Program-made: the position numbers and the translations under genes
NCBI GenBank assembly: GCA_025963425.1
Contig: JAOPUQ010000172.1
Location: 1 to 12,110 of the forward strand
Reading direction: 5' to 3'
DNA length: 12,110 bases
DNA from: Modestobacter sp.
Lineage (GTDB): Bacteria > Actinomycetota > Actinomycetes > Mycobacteriales > Geodermatophilaceae
Part shown: positions 6,692-12,110 of the stretch, in pieces
Position numbering within the stretch: position 1 is the first letter of the stretch
How the letters are laid out: each line of letters begins with the position of its first letter
The notes under the pieces: generated by a model
Database searches by the model: none
What the model saw: the letters and a program-made list of their open reading frames with translations, nothing else
What the model was told of the DNA's origin: nothing

Positions 6692-7363
6692 ATGCTGAGC
6701 CGGGACGAGTACCTGGCGGCCTGGGCCGGCTGGCACGGCGGCAGCGACCCGGCCGACAGCACGCTGGTGCGCGGCTGGCTCACGCTGGCGTACACGTTGG
6801 CCCGGCCCTTCGCGGGGCGCTCCCCGCTGCTGGCGACCGCGCTGGGGCTCCTGGCCGCGATCGCGGCTGTCGGCCCGGCGGTCGCCGGCGGCGGGTGGCT
6901 GGTCGCCGCCGGACTGCTGGTCGGGCTGTCCGGTCTGCTGGACTCCCTGGACGGCGCCCTGGCCATCGCCGGGGGGACGGCGTCCCGGCGGGGCTTCGTG
7001 CTCGACTCCGCCGTCGACCGGCTGACCGAGGTGGCCTACGCCGGTGCGCTGTGGGCCGCGGGTGCGCCGGGCTGGCTGGCCGCCGCCTTCGGGGCGCTGT
7101 GCTGGCTACCGGACTACCTGCGGGCCCGCGCGGGGCAGGCCGGGGTGGCCGAGACCGGGGCCATCTCGGTCTGGGAGCGCCCGACCCGGGTGGTGATGGC
7201 CGGTTTCACCCTCGGTGGCGCCGGGGTGCTCGCCGCCCTCGGCGTCGGCGGCCCGGATGCCGCGGGCTGGGTGGTCACCTGCGGTGCGGCCGTCGGCTGC
7301 CTGCTCGGGGTGGTCGGCACCGCGCAGCTCGGTGTCCAGCTGCGGCGGGCGCTGGCCGACTGA
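6692..7363 (+). CDS. CDP-alcohol phosphatidyltransferase family membrane protein
   Basis: A 223-residue membrane enzyme with several hydrophobic segments (near 45-66, 68-85, 113-140, 168-186 and 190-215). The family transfers a phosphatidyl (or related phospho-) group from a CDP-activated donor to an alcohol, as in phospholipid head-group synthesis. The signature D-x2-D-G-x2-A-R-x8-G-x3-D-x3-D is present as Asp84, Asp87, Gly88, Ala91, Gly101, Asp105 and Asp109, but the position of the arginine is Ile92. All metal-binding aspartates are intact, so activity is likely, with altered donor handling possible. Donor and acceptor are unknown. Start choice: ATG at 6692 gives a short head before the conserved-looking DEYLAAWAGWHGG but has no ribosome site. 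GTG at 6659 (GGAG at 6646-6649, 9-nt spacing) would add 11 residues. Confidence 0.85.
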   Translation: MLSRDEYLAAWAGWHGGSDPADSTLVRGWLTLAYTLARPFAGRSPLLATALGLLAAIAAVGPAVAGGGWLVAAGLLVGLSGLLDSLDGALAIAGGTASRRGFVLDSAVDRLTEVAYAGALWAAGAPGWLAAAFGALCWLPDYLRARAGQAGVAETGAISVWERPTRVVMAGFTLGGAGVLAALGVGGPDAAGWVVTCGAAVGCLLGVVGTAQLGVQLRRALAD

Positions 7364-7371
7364 GCGTTCCC

Positions 7372-7410
7372 GGCCGGCAGCCGGGGGTGCGGCGCCCGGT
7401 GGCACCGGCC
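7372..7410. terminator. Imperfect GC-rich hairpin after the phosphatidyltransferase
   Basis: GGCCGG (7372-7377) pairs with CCGGCC (7405-7410), and inside it CCGGG (7381-7385) pairs with CCCGG (7395-7399), separated by small internal loops. It starts 8 nt after the phosphatidyltransferase stop and ends just before a possible promoter of the next gene. There is no T tract. A terminator separating the two same-strand genes is plausible but unproven. Confidence 0.35.
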
Positions 7411-7416
7411 TGCTCC

Positions 7417-7422
7417 TACGCT
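7417..7422 (+). promoter_or_regulatory. Possible -10 element (TACGCT) of the adenosine kinase gene
   Basis: TACGCT fits the actinobacterial TAnnnT -10 consensus and lies about 75 nt before the ATG at 7497, after the hairpin that follows the preceding gene. No recognisable -35 is seen at the expected distance. It would support independent transcription of the kinase gene. Weak evidence. Confidence 0.25.
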
Positions 7423-7496
7423 GGTGCCGCCCCGGTGCTCGTTCCGCCCGGGTTCTGTCGGGCACGAGCCCCTGTCTGCACGGGAGAGTTGCTCCG

Positions 7497-8474
7497 ATGC
7501 CCGTCGTCGTGACCGGTTCCATCGCCACCGACCACCTGATGACTTTCCCCGGGAAGTTCACCGACCAGTTCGTCGAGGGCCAGATGGAGAACGTCTCGCT
7601 CTCCTTCCTCGTCGACGACCTCGTGCAGCACCGGGGCGGTGCGGGCGCGAACATGGCCTACGGCCTGGGGCTGCTCGGGATGGGGCCGGTGCTGGTCGGT
7701 GCCGTGGGCAGCGACTTCGACGACTACGAGGCCTGGCTGATCCGGCACGGGGTGGACACCGGCAGCGTGCGCTGGTCCGACCTCAAGCACACTGCCCGCT
7801 TCACCTGCACCACCGACGCCGCGAACAACCAGATCGCGTCCTTCTACTCCGGCGCCATGAGCGAGGCCTCGCTCATCGAGCTCGCCCCGGTGGAGAAACG
7901 CGTCGGCCCGCTGGACCTGGTCATCGTCGGCCCGAACGACCCCACCGCGATGGTGCAGCACACCCAGGAGTGCCGGGACCGCGGCTACCGGTTCCTGGCC
8001 GACCCCTCCCAGCAGCTGGCCTGGGCCGACGGGGAGATGATCCGCGGCCTCGTCGACGGCGCGGACCTGCTGTTCACCAACGAGTACGAGCACGCGCTGC
8101 TGCTGCAGAAGACCGGCTGGAACGCCGGCGAGGTGCTCTCCCGGGTCGGGACCTGGGTGACCACCCGGGCGGCCAAAGGCGTGCAGGTGGAGCGCGCCGG
8201 CGAGGAGACGATCGAGGTGATCGCCGTTCCGGAGACCAAGCCGGTGGAGCCCACCGGCGGCGGCGACGCCCTGCGCGCGGGGTTCGTCGCCGCCCGCCAG
8301 TGGGGGCTGGGCCTGGAGCGGGCCACCCAGGTCGGCTCGGCCGTGGCCACCGCCGCGATCGAGGTGATCGGCACCCAGGAGTACAGCCTGCCGGCCGGGC
8401 CGTTCCTGGAGCGCTTCGCCGCCGCGTTCGGCACCGACGCCGCCGACGAGGTGGCCCCGCACCTGCCGGCCTGA
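7497..8474 (+). CDS. adoK: Adenosine kinase (PfkB/ribokinase family)
   Basis: A 325-residue cytosolic kinase that phosphorylates adenosine to AMP with ATP (purine salvage). It closely follows the mycobacterial AdoK type (formerly CbhK) as I remember it: N-terminal VTGSIATDHLMTFPGKFTDQ (5-24) with substrate-binding Asp12, VSLSFLVDDLVQHRGGAGAN (33-52), HTARFTCTTD (98-107), ASFYSGAMSEA (114-124), FLADPSQQLAW (167-176) and LFTNEYE (192-198). The PfkB signature EPTGGGDALRAGF (251-263) has catalytic Asp257. Length and residue numbering match the mycobacterial enzyme (324 residues), which differs from the human type. The ATG at 7497 has GGGAG at 7482-7486, 10 nt upstream. It is convergent with the flavin-reductase-like gene, with a 17-nt gap in which I see no hairpin. 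A related sugar-kinase substrate is the only real alternative. Confidence 0.93.
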   Translation: MPVVVTGSIATDHLMTFPGKFTDQFVEGQMENVSLSFLVDDLVQHRGGAGANMAYGLGLLGMGPVLVGAVGSDFDDYEAWLIRHGVDTGSVRWSDLKHTARFTCTTDAANNQIASFYSGAMSEASLIELAPVEKRVGPLDLVIVGPNDPTAMVQHTQECRDRGYRFLADPSQQLAWADGEMIRGLVDGADLLFTNEYEHALLLQKTGWNAGEVLSRVGTWVTTRAAKGVQVERAGEETIEVIAVPETKPVEPTGGGDALRAGFVAARQWGLGLERATQVGSAVATAAIEVIGTQEYSLPAGPFLERFAAAFGTDAADEVAPHLPA

Positions 8475-8491
8475 GGCCCGCCCGTCCCTGC

Positions 8492-9148
8492 TCAGTCCCC
8501 GCGGACCTGCTCGCCGATCGAGGGGTCCTCGGACCAGGTGCGGTAGGGGATCCGGCGGATCTCCTTGACCTCCCCGATGGTCGACCACTCGTTGCCGCCC
8601 AGCCGCGCCAGGGGCTGCAGGTGCTCGATCCGCGGCCGGCCGTCCCGCACCGCGTGCTCGTGGACGGCGATGTGCACCACCCGGCCGAAGACGACGGTGC
8701 TGTCGCCCAGCCGCAGCGTGGAGTGCAGCGTGCACTCCAGCGACACCGGCGACTGCGCCACTCGCGGCGCGGTGACCTTCTCGCTGGCCTCCAGCCGCAC
8801 CCCGGTGTGCTCGGCCTCGCTCTGGTCCGGCGGGAAGTCCGTGCCGGTGGCGTTGACCTGCTCGAAGAGTGACTCGGGCGTCAGATTCACTGTGAAGTCG
8901 CCGGTCGCCTCCGCGTTGACCAGCGAGTCCTTGCGGCCCACCGAGGTGAACTGCACGATCGGCGGGTCCACGCAGGCCACCGTGTAGAAGGAGTGCGGCG
9001 CCAGGTTGTGCACGCCCTCGGCGGAGCGGGTGACGACCCAGGCGATCGGCCGGGGCACCACGACGGAGTTCAGCACGCGGTAGAAGGCACCGACGTCCAT
9101 CTCGGCCGGGTCGAAGGAGACGCGCTGCGGGCTGCTCTGCTCGGTCAC
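8492..9148 (-). CDS. Flavin reductase-like, FMN-binding split-barrel protein
   Basis: A 218-residue soluble protein of the flavin reductase-like family (PF01613 type). VVPRPIAWVVTRSAEGVHNL (30-49) and APHSFYTVACVDPPIVQF (50-67) form the flavin-phosphate binding region, followed by GRKDSLVNAEATGDFTVNL (71-89), a conserved core strand ECTLHSTLRLGDSTVVFGRV (138-157), and PLARLGGNEWSTIGE (179-193) near the end. Relatives either reduce free FMN/FAD for a partner oxygenase or hold FMN for an oxidoreductase reaction. The GTG at 9148 is the only sensible in-frame start; its ribosome site is weak. It lies 14 nt behind the glycosyltransferase stop, so it is probably the last gene of the carotenoid operon. 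Whether it takes part in carotenoid chemistry is unknown; it may simply be co-transcribed. Confidence 0.9.
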   Translation of the reverse strand: MTEQSSPQRVSFDPAEMDVGAFYRVLNSVVVPRPIAWVVTRSAEGVHNLAPHSFYTVACVDPPIVQFTSVGRKDSLVNAEATGDFTVNLTPESLFEQVNATGTDFPPDQSEAEHTGVRLEASEKVTAPRVAQSPVSLECTLHSTLRLGDSTVVFGRVVHIAVHEHAVRDGRPRIEHLQPLARLGGNEWSTIGEVKEIRRIPYRTWSEDPSIGEQVRGD

Positions 9149-9162
9149 CGGCCCATCGTGGT

Positions 9163-10314
9163 CTACGCCCCTGCGCGCGGCGCGGCCAGGACGCGCCCGC
9201 GCCACTGCAGGTCCCCGCGCCGCCGGCCGCGCAGCGACCGGGCGACCAGGACGTCGAGCAGCAGCACCGAGACCGGGTGGGCGAGCGCGTCGGGCCACGC
9301 CCGGCCACCGGTCCCCGCCGCGGTCACCGCCCGACCGGCCACGCCCGCGGCGTAGCCGGCCAGTCCCGCCCGGGAGCCGGTGAGGGCGGCCAGCGGCGGG
9401 AGCAGCCACACCGCACTCAGCGCACCAGCCGCGGCGGCCGCGGCGGCGGGCCGGCCACCGACGGCCGACCACAGCGACTTGGCGTAGCCGTCCCGGACGC
9501 CCGGCCAGTCGTCGTACATCCGGCAGGAGGCCAGCGTGGAGCCGTCCACGACCACGCCGCGCCCACCGGCCGCCTTGACCGCGCGCAACAGGGCGATGTC
9601 CTCGATCACCTCGCCGCGCACGGCGGCGTGCCCGCCGGCCCGGGCGTAGGCAGCGGCGCGGACCACCAGGAACTGGCCGTTCGCGGCGGCCAGCGACGGG
9701 CGCGGGGAGCGCTCGGCCAGCCGCAGCGGCAGCAGCGTGGCCCACAGCCACTGCTGCAGCGGCTGGACCAGGCGCTCGGCTCCGCTGCCGGCCAGCTGCC
9801 GCGGCCACGGCGACACCAGGTCCAGGTCGTGCGCCCGCAGCAGCGCGACGGCCGAGGCGAGCGCGTCGGGCATCAGCCGGACGTCGGCGTCGAGGAAGAC
9901 CAGCACATCGGCGTCCCCGGCCGCGGCCGCCCCCTGCGCACAGGCGTTCGGCTTGCCCAGCCAGCCCGGGCCGGGCGGGGTTCCGCGGAGGAGCTGCACC
10001 CGGGGATCGCCGACGGCGGCGACCCGCTCGGCGGTGCCGTCGGTCGAGCCGTCGTCGACCACCACGACCCACAGCTCCGGCACACCGCGCTGGTCGAGCA
10101 CCGCGGCCAGGCAGTCGGCCACCTGGGTGGCCTCGTCCCGCACCGGCAGGACGACGGCCACCCGGCCGGTCACCGCCGGAGCCGGAACGACGGGACGGCG
10201 CAGCAGCCGGATGTTCACCGCGGCGTGCAGCGCCCCGGCGACCGACAGGCCCGCGCACACCCGGACCAGGACGCGCCCCCAGCACGCCCCCGGGAGCGGC
10301 GCTGACCGCCTCAC
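9163..10314 (-). CDS. Family 2 glycosyltransferase, CruG-like, carotenoid operon
   Basis: A 383-residue GT-A glycosyltransferase. It has an N-terminal hydrophobic segment (about 13-35), then the catalytic domain: VVLPVRDEA (54-62), VVVVDDGSTDGT (83-94) with nucleotide-binding Asp87-Asp88, GWLGKPNAC (117-125), FLDADV (140-145) as the metal-binding DxD, ANGQFLVVRAAAY (211-223), and GEVIEDIALL (234-243) with the acceptor-side ED. RMYDDWPGVRDGYAKSLW (265-282) follows, then C-terminal hydrophobic segments to about 350. That layout (GT2 core plus membrane tail) and its position immediately after cruF match CruG-type carotenoid glycosyltransferases known from cyanobacterial myxol glycoside synthesis. 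I infer transfer of a sugar to the hydroxyl made by CruF; the sugar is unknown. The GTG at 10314 overlaps the cruF stop by 4 nt. A lipid glycosyltransferase is the alternative. Confidence 0.87.
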   Translation of the reverse strand: MRRSAPLPGACWGRVLVRVCAGLSVAGALHAAVNIRLLRRPVVPAPAVTGRVAVVLPVRDEATQVADCLAAVLDQRGVPELWVVVVDDGSTDGTAERVAAVGDPRVQLLRGTPPGPGWLGKPNACAQGAAAAGDADVLVFLDADVRLMPDALASAVALLRAHDLDLVSPWPRQLAGSGAERLVQPLQQWLWATLLPLRLAERSPRPSLAAANGQFLVVRAAAYARAGGHAAVRGEVIEDIALLRAVKAAGGRGVVVDGSTLASCRMYDDWPGVRDGYAKSLWSAVGGRPAAAAAAAGALSAVWLLPPLAALTGSRAGLAGYAAGVAGRAVTAAGTGGRAWPDALAHPVSVLLLDVLVARSLRGRRRGDLQWRGRVLAAPRAGA

Positions 10315-11150
10315 CGGGCGCGGACCCGGCGGCGCGCGACGCGGGCGAGCGCGACCAGGACCGGCACCGACAGCAGCGCACCCCAGGCCGCCGACCCGGG
10401 CAGCCCGAGCCAGCCGGCGTGGGCCAGCGCCCCGCCCAGCGTCATCCAGCCCAGGACCAGCAGCGGCGGGCCGTCACCGGCCGCGGGTGCGGGGGATGCC
10501 GTCGGGGTGGCCGTCCGGGCGACGAGGGCGTCGACCAGGGCCATGAGCACCAGCCCGGCCAGCAGCCAGCCGCCGAGGTTGGTCAGCGGCACGGTGTCGA
10601 TGCCGGGCAGGCCCGGGGTGGGGTGCGCCCACCGCCAGTAGCCGGCCTGCACCATCTGCGGGTCCAGCACGACGTCCCAGGCGGCGAAGACGTACGCGGC
10701 CACGAGCACCCGCGGCAGCGGCCGGCGGCGGGCCCGGATCCGGGCGGTCAGCCGGACGGCCAGCACCCAGCTCGGCCAGGCCATCATCAGCCAGGCCAGC
10801 GGGACCAGGAACGGGACGCCGAGGACCGTGGGGCCCAGCGCGTCGCTGTAGGAGTACTGGCCGTAGGGAAAGCCGGTGGACAGTCCCAGGGCCTCGGCGA
10901 GCACCGCGACCACGGGAACGGCGACGAGGACGCCCAGCCCGGTGCGCCATCCCCGGCTGACCGTGGCGGCGGCGATCGAGACGCCGGCGCCCAGCAGCAC
11001 GATCGACCAGCTCACCGCGTTCCGCGCGGCCCCCTCGGTCAGCGGGTAGGCGATGGCGGTGAGGACGACGGCGACGGCGAGCACCAGCGGCACCCGGCGC
11101 AGCACCGGCGCCGGGTCGGGCAGCCGCGGCGCGGCGACCGCCCCGGTCAC
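10311..11150 (-). CDS. cruF: Carotenoid biosynthesis protein, CruF-like 1,2-hydratase
   Basis: A 279-residue integral membrane protein of the PF04240 carotenoid-biosynthesis family with about seven hydrophobic segments. Diagnostic stretches are STGFPYGQYSYSDALGP (91-107), GVPFLVPLAWLMMAWPS (111-127), and FAAWDVVLDPQMVQAGYWRW (155-174) followed by PGIDTVPLTNLGGWLL (182-197). Characterised members (CruF of Deinococcus, cyanobacteria and haloarchaea) add water to the 1,2 double bond of an acyclic carotenoid end group, giving a tertiary hydroxyl. The start is the GTG at 11150, overlapping the upstream oxidoreductase stop by 4 nt; the gene itself overlaps the glycosyltransferase by 4 nt, so all three are translationally coupled. 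Residues about 212-228 are a Thr/Pro/Ala-rich linker before the last segments. Family identity is strong; exact substrate (lycopene-, C40- or C50-type) is not determinable. Confidence 0.88.
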   Translation of the reverse strand: MTGAVAAPRLPDPAPVLRRVPLVLAVAVVLTAIAYPLTEGAARNAVSWSIVLLGAGVSIAAATVSRGWRTGLGVLVAVPVVAVLAEALGLSTGFPYGQYSYSDALGPTVLGVPFLVPLAWLMMAWPSWVLAVRLTARIRARRRPLPRVLVAAYVFAAWDVVLDPQMVQAGYWRWAHPTPGLPGIDTVPLTNLGGWLLAGLVLMALVDALVARTATPTASPAPAAGDGPPLLVLGWMTLGGALAHAGWLGLPGSAAWGALLSVPVLVALARVARRRVRAR

Positions 11151-12110
11151 CGTCGTCCGCCGCGCACCTGCCGGAGGGCGCGCAGTGTCGCGGTGAGGGC
11201 GCTGCCGGCCCGCGCGCGGGCGCGGGCGGCCGGCTTCCGGTCGACCAGCACCAGGCGGGCAGCGGTGCGGCCGGAGTTGCCCGAGACCCCGCCACCGGGG
11301 TGGGTGGAGGCGCCCGTCAGGTAGAGCCCGGCCAGGCCCGGGACGCGGTGGCCGGAGAGGGCAGGAGTGGGCCGGAAGGCGAACATGCTGGCCAGGCCCA
11401 TCTCCACGTGCATGACGTTGCCACGGGGCAGGGACAGTTCCCGCTCCAGCGCCAGCGGTGTCTGGACGTACAGCCGCTGTACCGAGTCGGCGAAACCGGG
11501 GGCGTACCGGTCGACGGCGGCGATGAGCCGGCGGGCCGCCGGCTCGGCGATCTCGTCCCAGTCGCTCCCGTCGGCCAGCGCGTACGGGTACCACTGCCCC
11601 CACACGGTGACCACGTGCTGCCCGGCCGGGGCCAGCGTCGGGTCGCTCGCGCTGAAGGACATCGCCAGCGGCACCGGCTCGCGGGGCAGCTCGCCGGCCA
11701 GCCAGTCGCCGTGCGCGCGGGCCAGCTGGGCCCGGTCGGTGCACAGCAGGTGCAGTCCCTGCAGCGCCTGGTCACCGGCCACGCCGGGATAGGCGGGCAG
11801 CGCGTCGGTCAGCGCCCGCACCACCAGGCCGAACCCGTTGCCCACCGGCGGGTCCGCGTCGGCCAGTGCGGGCGGGGCGTCGTCGCCGGCGAGCTCCCTG
11901 GTGGCCAGCACGTGGCAGGCGGCCACCACGACCGGGGCGGTGACCCGCCGTCCGGAGACGGTCTGCACGCCGGCGACGCGCCGCTCCCCGGGCGGTCCCT
12001 CGACCAGCAGCCGGGCCGCGCCGTCGCCCAGGGTCACCCGGCCACCGTCGGCGGTCATCCGCGCGGCCAGAGACTTGGTCAGGCCGACTGAGACGCCGAC
12101 AGGGTGGCCG
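11147..12110 (-). CDS. FAD-dependent carotenoid desaturase/oxygenase (CrtI/CrtO-like), C-terminal part
   Basis: The frame is open to the right edge, so about 320 C-terminal residues are visible and the N-terminal FAD Rossmann motif is outside the window. The visible start reads GHPVGVSVGLTKSLAARM, equivalent to the 'PxGGxxxLxxALA' helix of this family, followed by RVTAPVVVAACHV, the cavity-lining strand. Near the end, MFAFRPTPALSGHRVPGLAG leads into LYLTGASTHPGGGVSGNSGR, the conserved C-terminal FAD-binding signature of CrtI/CrtO/CrtD-type enzymes. It is the first visible gene of the carotenoid operon and overlaps cruF by 4 nt. It could be a phytoene desaturase, a 3,4-desaturase (CrtD-like) or a CrtO-like ketolase; sequence memory alone cannot separate these. 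An ATG at 12058 is internal, not the true start. The tail after the signature is Arg/Ala-rich (ARARARAG) and probably disordered. Confidence 0.88.
   Translation of the reverse strand, partial: GHPVGVSVGLTKSLAARMTADGGRVTLGDGAARLLVEGPPGERRVAGVQTVSGRRVTAPVVVAACHVLATRELAGDDAPPALADADPPVGNGFGLVVRALTDALPAYPGVAGDQALQGLHLLCTDRAQLARAHGDWLAGELPREPVPLAMSFSASDPTLAPAGQHVVTVWGQWYPYALADGSDWDEIAEPAARRLIAAVDRYAPGFADSVQRLYVQTPLALERELSLPRGNVMHVEMGLASMFAFRPTPALSGHRVPGLAGLYLTGASTHPGGGVSGNSGRTAARLVLVDRKPAARARARAGSALTATLRALRQVRGGRR

Noticed and set aside
7416..9308. Minus-strand open frame (630 codons) spanning the kinase and the flavin-reductase-like gene
   Set aside because: It crosses two well-recognised genes in the wrong frame and shows no family motif.
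11203..11230. GCGCGGGCGCGGGC-type repeat near the end of the FAD oxidoreductase gene
   Set aside because: It encodes the Arg/Ala-rich C-terminal tail in frame; no sign of an independent repeat element.

Overview
The window is very GC-rich, with G or C at nearly all third codon positions, frequent GTG starts and 4-nt GTGA gene overlaps. Together with the gene content (a GAF/ANTAR-type regulator, a mycobacterial-type adenosine kinase and a CruF-type carotenoid operon) this points to a high-GC actinomycete. A member of Geodermatophilaceae or a related family is my guess, made from content and style only. I see no rRNA, tRNA, CRISPR array, insertion sequence or phage gene, so it reads as ordinary chromosome.

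Layout, left to right. (1) Minus strand, 1-227: the N-terminal end of a GAF-domain regulator of the GAF-ANTAR type, whose first codons are out of frame with the rest by one base at a five-G run. (2) A 290-nt divergent spacer with strong hairpins. (3) Plus strand, 518-3401: a tightly coupled three-gene operon of a membrane-anchored LolA/RseB-like protein, an ABC ATPase and an ABC-2 permease. (4) Minus strand, 3398-4637: two overlapping genes for distantly paralogous RibD-C/dihydrofolate-reductase-like proteins. They converge on the ABC operon with overlapping stop codons and are divergent from (5) an AraC-family regulator, 4827-5786. (6) Minus strand, 5808-6617: a membrane-anchored or secreted lipase-type alpha/beta hydrolase, separated from the AraC gene by a hairpin that fills the gap. 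(7) Plus strand: an unusual CDP-alcohol phosphatidyltransferase (6692-7363), then an adenosine kinase (7497-8474). (8) Minus strand, 12110-8492: a compact operon running in from outside the window, with a CrtI/CrtO-like FAD oxidoreductase (its N-terminal part lies beyond the window), a CruF-like carotenoid 1,2-hydratase, a CruG-like family 2 glycosyltransferase and, 14 nt further on, a flavin-reductase-like split-barrel protein.

Functional reading. The best-supported pathway is the last one: desaturation or oxidation, hydration and glycosylation of an acyclic carotenoid end group, giving a hydroxylated and possibly glycosylated polar pigment. The LolA-like/ABC operon looks like an envelope export or lipid/lipoprotein-handling unit with unknown cargo. 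The AraC regulator plausibly controls the divergent reductase pair. No convincing new defence or mobile system is present. The points most worth checking are the frameshift at the left edge, the altered key residues in the ABC ATPase and the phosphatidyltransferase, the palindromes in short intergenic regions, and the flavin-reductase-like gene at the end of the carotenoid operon.
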